This document shows, in pieces, positions 59,494-64,000 of a stretch of DNA of 64,000 nt. The first letter of the stretch is position 1, and the number at the start of each line of letters is the position of its first letter. The DNA comes from JBGAPI01 sp044221335 (GTDB taxonomy: Bacteria > Pseudomonadota > Gammaproteobacteria > Xanthomonadales > Ahniellaceae): the NCBI GenBank assembly GCA_044221335.1, contig JBGAPI010000017.1, positions 31,390-95,389 of the forward strand, read 5' to 3'. The translations under genes and the position numbers were made by a program. The notes under the pieces are model-generated. The model made no database searches. It saw only the letters and a program-made list of their open reading frames with translations, and was not told where the DNA came from.

Positions 59494-62259
59494 TCAGCGG
59501 CGCAGCAGCGACCGGGTCAGCGCCGCTTCGATGCGGGTGGCGGCGTCGTCGAACACGGCGCGGGTTCCGGCCGGCTGCGCGCACCAGGCGAGCAGGTGCT
59601 GGCGCGAATCCTCCACCTCGTCCGGCGTGGACTGGCCGCTCATCCGCGCGGCGAGGCGCTGCATCTGGTGCTGCCGGCGCAGCGCGACGGCGGACTCCGG
59701 CGACTCGATTCCCGCGCTGCATTCGACCGCCACCGCGAGCAGCAGGATCGCCTCGTCGCGTTCGCGGCGTTCGTCGTCGGTCACGGTCGGGTCGATACCG
59801 CCGATCCGCAGTTCCAGCGCGACACGCTGGTCGAGGGCGAGATCGAGCGCCGCGATCCGATCGGCCCACTCGGTCGGGCCGGCGTCGGCCGCGGCGAACA
59901 GGTCGCCGGTGCCGGCGGCGGCGGGCGTGCCGAGCTCGGCGTCGCCGAGCGCGCGGATCAGGCTGAACAGTCCGCCGATCGCGGCGCCGGCCTTGCGGGC
60001 TCCGGCGCGGGCCTGCGCCTCGTGCACGGCCGCGACCGCGCGGTCGTAGCGGCGTTCGAGGTCCCGCTCGGCATTCGCCAGTTCCTTCCAGCGGGCGCCG
60101 ATCTGGGCGAGCGTGGTCGGGGCATGGGCGAGGGCGGCATCGTCCGCCTTCGCCAGCTGGGCGAGCTCGTCGAGTACGGCGCGGATCGCGTCGTCGCGCC
60201 CGCGCAGCTCGGCGCGCTCCGCGTCGGCCTTCGACTTGGCGGCGTCGTAGAGCGGATCGACCAGTGCGCGGTACTCGGCCCACAGCTGGTCTTCCAGCTT
60301 GCGGGCGGCGCGCGGCAGCGTCTTCCATTGCGCCATCGAGGACTTGGCGAGATCCAGCGCTTCGTCCGGAGCGGCCTGCGCGAGCTTGCGCTTCAGGTTG
60401 GCGAGCAGCTTGCGCTTGACCTCCTCGGCGCCGGCGTTGCGCTCGTCGATCACGGCGCCGGCGCGGGTCAGCAGTTCACGCAACTGCGGTGCGAGCTGGT
60501 TGCGCGAGGCCGGGTCGAGTTCGCCCAGGCCGCGCATCGCCTCGCCGAGCTGGCGCTTCAGCGTGAACAGCTGGGGAAGGGGAGCATTCGCATCCTCGAT
60601 GCTCGCCTTCGCCTCGGCCAGTTGCGACTCCAGCTTCGCGCGGCGCTCGTCGCGCAGCGCGGAGCGCTTCTCCAGATAGGGCTTGGTCGGCGCCATCGCC
60701 TTGTGGCAGAGCGCCCGGAACTTCCGGGTCAGGCCCGCCGGCGGCGAGGAGGCGCCGATGCCCTCGGCGGCGTCGAGCTTCGCCCACTCGACCTGCGCGT
60801 CCTTGATCTTGGTCAGAACGGCATCGGGGTGCAGTCCGCTGCCGATCAGCGCCTCGACCTCGTCGCAGATGCGCTCGCGCACCTGCTGGTTCGACCAGTG
60901 CTGCCAGCGCGCCATCTTGTCGATGTCGTGGTCGATCCGGGAAAGCCGCTTGCGGTCGTGCTCGTCGAGCCTGACCGGATGCTGGGCGAGCTCCGACCTC
61001 ACGGTCTCGCGCGCCGGCCGCGCCGCGTGCAGGTGGCCCTCGCGCAGCGCGATCTCCATCGCCGCCAGGCTGTCGCGCACCCGGCGCAGCGCTTCGGCAT
61101 GGGTCGCGCGCTCGGTCTCGAAGCGCGACTCGATGCCGGCGACAAGCGCAGCGTGCTCGGCATGCGCATCGATGTCGGCGTGCGAGCTGCGCGGACGCGA
61201 ATTCCACACCCGCGCCCAGGCCTTCTTCGCGCGGTCGAGGCCGTGCGCGTCGTAGGTCGCGGCATGCTCGCGCAGCGTGGCGATCAGGGTCGGCAGCTCC
61301 GGGTCGACCGGGGCGTGCGGATCGACCTCGGGTTCGGCGGTGCGGGTTTCGGCGCTCGCGACGGCAGGCGCCTCGGCCTCGACCTCGGCCGCCGTGCCCG
61401 CCGCCCCGTCCGCGGGAAGGTCGGACGACGAGGCCAGCTCCGGGTGATCCGGTTCGACCGCCGCAACCGCCGGTTCGGCGGCTGCCCGCTGCATCGAGCG
61501 CAGGGTCGCGACCAGTCCCTCGAAGCGCTTGTCCGGCGCGCTGTCGACCTTGGCGCGCAGCTTCGCCCACTCGGCGTCGAGCGCGTCGAGCTTCGTCGTC
61601 GCCTCGGCGGTCGTCGCCTGCGGCAGCAGCGCCTCCAGTTCCGCGCAGAGGGCAGTCAGGCGCGCGGACACCGCAGCGCCGTCGCCGGTCGCGAGCTGCG
61701 TCGCCTCGAGCCGTTCGCGCGCGGCCTGGGCGAGGCGCTTGTCGGACTTGCGGGCGTCGCCGGCGATGCGGGCGAGCGTCTTGACGTTGTCGATGCGGCC
61801 GAGCAGCCACAGGCGGATCGCGCCGTCGGGATCCGCCAGGCAGCGCTCGCCGATCAGGCCCGCGCGATCGATGCGTTCGAGGGCGGCGCGGCGAGTGGCG
61901 GCGTCGCGGGCCTGGATGGCGACGGCCTCGATCAGCGCGCTGTCTTCCAGCACGCGCAGCTGGCGCTCGCGCTGGGCGAGGCGTTCGGCGACGCCGTCGC
62001 AGAGAAACTTCTCCAGCCGGGCGCGGGCCACGGCGCGGACCCCGGAATCGGTGTCGAGGCGAGAGCGGTCGGCGAGCAGCGACAGGTCGTCGACCCGCTG
62101 GACCGCGGCGCGGCGGACCTCGGCGGACTCGTCGAGGCGGGCGAGATCGGGAAGCTTCGCGATCAGCTCGGGGCTTTCGGCGCCGGCGACGGCATGCGCG
62201 CGGGTTGCCGGATCGCGGCTCTCCCAGGCGGGACGGGAGAAGAAGGACAGCCAACGCAT
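59494..62259 (-). CDS. DUF349 domain-containing protein
   Basis: A 921-residue, mostly helical cytoplasmic protein. The N-terminus begins MRWLSFFSRPAWESRDPATR and contains HEAT-like segments; an Ala/Glu/Pro-rich linker precedes repeated DUF349 helices (ATYDAHGLDRAKKAWARVWN, FRALCHKAMAPTKPYLEKRS, AQWKTLPRAARKLEDQLWAE). DUF349 proteins are widespread and poorly understood. The frame is open far upstream; ATG 62259 is chosen because the protein core begins there and the upstream segment is antisense to phrB. Confidence 0.85.
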   Translation of the reverse strand: MRWLSFFSRPAWESRDPATRAHAVAGAESPELIAKLPDLARLDESAEVRRAAVQRVDDLSLLADRSRLDTDSGVRAVARARLEKFLCDGVAERLAQRERQLRVLEDSALIEAVAIQARDAATRRAALERIDRAGLIGERCLADPDGAIRLWLLGRIDNVKTLARIAGDARKSDKRLAQAARERLEATQLATGDGAAVSARLTALCAELEALLPQATTAEATTKLDALDAEWAKLRAKVDSAPDKRFEGLVATLRSMQRAAAEPAVAAVEPDHPELASSSDLPADGAAGTAAEVEAEAPAVASAETRTAEPEVDPHAPVDPELPTLIATLREHAATYDAHGLDRAKKAWARVWNSRPRSSHADIDAHAEHAALVAGIESRFETERATHAEALRRVRDSLAAMEIALREGHLHAARPARETVRSELAQHPVRLDEHDRKRLSRIDHDIDKMARWQHWSNQQVRERICDEVEALIGSGLHPDAVLTKIKDAQVEWAKLDAAEGIGASSPPAGLTRKFRALCHKAMAPTKPYLEKRSALRDERRAKLESQLAEAKASIEDANAPLPQLFTLKRQLGEAMRGLGELDPASRNQLAPQLRELLTRAGAVIDERNAGAEEVKRKLLANLKRKLAQAAPDEALDLAKSSMAQWKTLPRAARKLEDQLWAEYRALVDPLYDAAKSKADAERAELRGRDDAIRAVLDELAQLAKADDAALAHAPTTLAQIGARWKELANAERDLERRYDRAVAAVHEAQARAGARKAGAAIGGLFSLIRALGDAELGTPAAAGTGDLFAAADAGPTEWADRIAALDLALDQRVALELRIGGIDPTVTDDERRERDEAILLLAVAVECSAGIESPESAVALRRQHQMQRLAARMSGQSTPDEVEDSRQHLLAWCAQPAGTRAVFDDAATRIEAALTRSLLRR

Positions 62260-62484
62260 GGACTCGCTACCGCAGGGGCCAGGGGGTCGCGGAGAATAGC
62301 CCAATCGCTCCCGTTCCCGCCGCATGAAGCGGGAACGCAACGGGTTTCGGTCCGAATTTCGCCGTCGGAGGCGCGGATTGGACCGCAGAATGGGCGTCGA
62401 CCCGCGCGGACGGGAATCCGCATCGAACACGAGGAGCATTGCCATGGACGGTTGCCGTCGCGAACTCGATACGAGGAGCACCCG

Positions 62485-63915
62485 GTGAGCGCCGTCCTCG
62501 TCTGGTTCCGCCGCGACCTCCGGCTTGCCGACAACCCCGCGTTCGCCGCCGCCGTGGACAGTGGCCAGCCGATCGTCGCCGTCTATCTTCACGCGCCGGA
62601 GGAGGAGGGTGCCTGGGCGCCGGGCGCGGCGTCGCGCTGGTGGCTCCATCATTCCCTGGTCGCCCTCGATCGGTCCCTGCGTGCCCTCGGCGGGCGCCTG
62701 ATCGTCCGTCGCGAAGGCAGCCTCGCGGGCCTGCAGCGGCTGATCGGCGAGACCGGAGCGAACCGGGTGCTGTGGAACCGCTGCTACGAGCCGGCACTGA
62801 TCGCCCGTGACGCGGCGATCAAGGCCGCGCTGGCCCGCGACGGCATCGAGGCGCGCAGCTGCAATGCCGCCTGCCTGGTCGAACCCTTCGACATCGCGAC
62901 CCAGGCAGGCACGCCGTTCAAGGTGTTCACGCCGTACTGGAAGCGCCTGCGCGAGCGCGTCGGCGAAGTCGAGCCGGTCGTGGCGCCCCGATCGGTCCGC
63001 TTCGTGCCCGGTGCGCTCGCCGGCACGGCGACGGATGAGCTCGGCCTGCTGCCGCGGATCCGGTGGGACGCCGGCATGGCGGCGACCTGGCGACCGGGCG
63101 AGGCAGGCGCCCGCGAGCGGCTGGAGGACTTCCTCGACGCTGCCGCCGACTACGCCGCCGAGCGCGACCGCCCGGATCTTCCCGGCACGTCGATGCTGTC
63201 GCCGCACCTGCATTTCGGCGAGATCAGTCCACGGCAGATCGTCGCGCGACTGCACGCGGCGGGCGGCGAGCGCGGGGATCCCGGCTATGCCGAGCGCTGC
63301 GAGGCCTACGTGCGCGAACTCGCCTGGCGCGAGTTCTCGATCCATCTGCTCTACCACTTTCCCGACAGCACCGATGCCAACCTCAATCGCGGCTTCGAGC
63401 AGTTCGACTGGGCCGATCCCGATCCTGGACTGCTTGCGGCGTGGCAGCACGGCCAGACCGGCATTCCGATGGTCGACGCCGGCATGCGCGAGCTGTGGAC
63501 CACCGGCTGGATGCACAATCGGGTGCGGATGGTGGTCGCTTCGCTGCTGACCAAGAACCTGCGCTACCACTGGCTCCACGGCGCACGCTGGTTCTGGGAC
63601 ACCCTGGTCGACGCCGACCTCGCCAACAATACCCAGGGCTGGCAATGGACCGCCGGCACCGGCGCCGACGCCTCGCCGTATTTCCGCATCTTCAATCCGG
63701 TGGCGCAGGGCGAGCGCTTCGACCCGGATGGCGCCTACGTGCGCCGCCACATCCCCGAGCTCGCGCGGGTGCCGTCGAAGTTCATCCACGCCCCGTGGAC
63801 GCTGCGGCCATCGGAACAGTCGGTGCTGGGGATCGCCGGCACGCCGTACGCGCGGCCCGTCGTCGATCTGGCGACGACCCGGGTGGCGGCGCTGGCGGCG
63901 TACAAGCTCCGGTAG
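62485..63915 (+). CDS. phrB: Deoxyribodipyrimidine photolyase (CPD type)
   Basis: A 476-residue flavoenzyme that repairs UV-induced cyclobutane dimers with blue light. The N-terminal antenna domain opens VLVWFRRDLRLADNPAFAAA; the FAD domain has SPHLHFGEISPRQI, LAWREFSIHLLYHFP, MRELWTTGWMHNRVRMVVAS, GWQWTAGTGADASPYFRIFN. The start is GTG 62485, where the family N-terminus (SAVLVWFRRDLR) begins; GAGGAGC lies seven bases upstream. Divergent from the DUF349 gene. Confidence 0.96.
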   Translation: MSAVLVWFRRDLRLADNPAFAAAVDSGQPIVAVYLHAPEEEGAWAPGAASRWWLHHSLVALDRSLRALGGRLIVRREGSLAGLQRLIGETGANRVLWNRCYEPALIARDAAIKAALARDGIEARSCNAACLVEPFDIATQAGTPFKVFTPYWKRLRERVGEVEPVVAPRSVRFVPGALAGTATDELGLLPRIRWDAGMAATWRPGEAGARERLEDFLDAAADYAAERDRPDLPGTSMLSPHLHFGEISPRQIVARLHAAGGERGDPGYAERCEAYVRELAWREFSIHLLYHFPDSTDANLNRGFEQFDWADPDPGLLAAWQHGQTGIPMVDAGMRELWTTGWMHNRVRMVVASLLTKNLRYHWLHGARWFWDTLVDADLANNTQGWQWTAGTGADASPYFRIFNPVAQGERFDPDGAYVRRHIPELARVPSKFIHAPWTLRPSEQSVLGIAGTPYARPVVDLATTRVAALAAYKLR

Positions 63916-63925
63916 GCCTTGATCC

Positions 63926-64000
63926 CGTCATTGCGAGCGCTGCGAAGCGATCCGGCGCTTTTCGCTTGTGGTCGCGCCGGAGTCGAAGCAGAGTCGCTGG
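63926..64000. repeat. Copy of the CGTCATTGCGAGCG element, cut by the window end
   Basis: CGTCATTGCGAGCGCTGCGA at 63926 matches the left arm at 16075; TCCGGCGC (63951-63958) recurs inverted as GCGCCGGA (from 63974). It starts 10 bp after the phrB stop. Confidence 0.65.

Noticed and set aside
58891..62480. Long plus-strand open frame upstream of phrB
   Set aside because: It is the shadow of the DUF349 and DUF2652 genes and only joins phrB because the frame happens to stay open; photolyase similarity begins at GTG 62485.
59494..63789. Extension of the DUF349 gene to 63789
   Set aside because: Residues upstream of 62259 are antisense to phrB and lack DUF349-like composition.

Overview
The window is high-GC (roughly 70% by eye) chromosomal DNA from a gammaproteobacterium of the Xanthomonadales/Lysobacterales; genus cannot be fixed. 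Lineage pointers are the MurD2 + MurL pair that makes the D-glutamate of peptidoglycan by an alternative route, the fused aspartate kinase/diaminopimelate decarboxylase (LysAC), the ndk-rlmN-pilF-rodZ order, and short palindromic repeats headed by GTAG like those known from Stenotrophomonas. I see no prophage, integrase, insertion sequence, CRISPR array, tRNA or rRNA. It is mostly core metabolism and housekeeping.

Layout. 1-1.3 kb: end of a beta-oxidation locus (3-hydroxyacyl-CoA dehydrogenase and a PsrA-like repressor with a PsrA-type operator). 1.4-8.8 kb: ndk-rlmN-pilF-rodZ-yfgM-bamB-der, with a 360-bp gap where relatives carry ispG and hisS. 9.2-16 kb (minus strand): a sensor-type diguanylate cyclase, an orphan PotF-like lipoprotein, two small exported proteins and an enoyl-CoA hydratase. 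16.3-20.1 kb: rplU-rpmA, obgE, a methyltransferase, rpsT and a cytochrome b561. 20.2-27.2 kb: gamma-glutamyltranspeptidase, an unknown HTH-like protein, an ECF sigma factor and a Ser/Thr kinase with a probable TPR region. 27.2-32.6 kb (minus): lysAC-murL-murD2. 33-37.7 kb: a secreted PKD-like protein, a PARG-like enzyme with an interrupted small ORF upstream, and msrP-msrQ. 37.9-43.5 kb: a multi-PAS GGDEF-EAL protein and two unknown exported proteins.

43.8-55.2 kb holds the branched-chain amino acid cluster, split into two divergent operons: ilvC-ilvG-ilvM-ilvE-ilvA (minus) and a small membrane ORF-leuA-leuC-leuD-leuB (plus). Between them, each operon has its own promoter, a leader peptide rich in Ile/Val/Leu codons, and a terminator with a matching antiterminator segment. 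The two control regions resemble each other in promoter and terminator, so they look like an inverted duplication. ilvD is not in the window. 55.2-64 kb: a small unknown gene, acnA, a cyclase-like DUF2652 protein, a DUF349 protein and a photolyase.

Three dispersed repeat families are visible: GTAG-headed palindromes whose TAG often serves as the stop codon of the preceding gene; GGGCCC/CAGGGC-type repeats, one pair forming a long hairpin between leuA and leuC and one copy encoding the C-terminus of MsrQ; and a CGTCATTGCGAGCG element. The most interesting signals are the twin attenuators, the 37-residue membrane protein coupled to leuA, the stop-codon use of the GTAG repeats, and an inverted repeat that would mask the ribosome binding site of lysAC.
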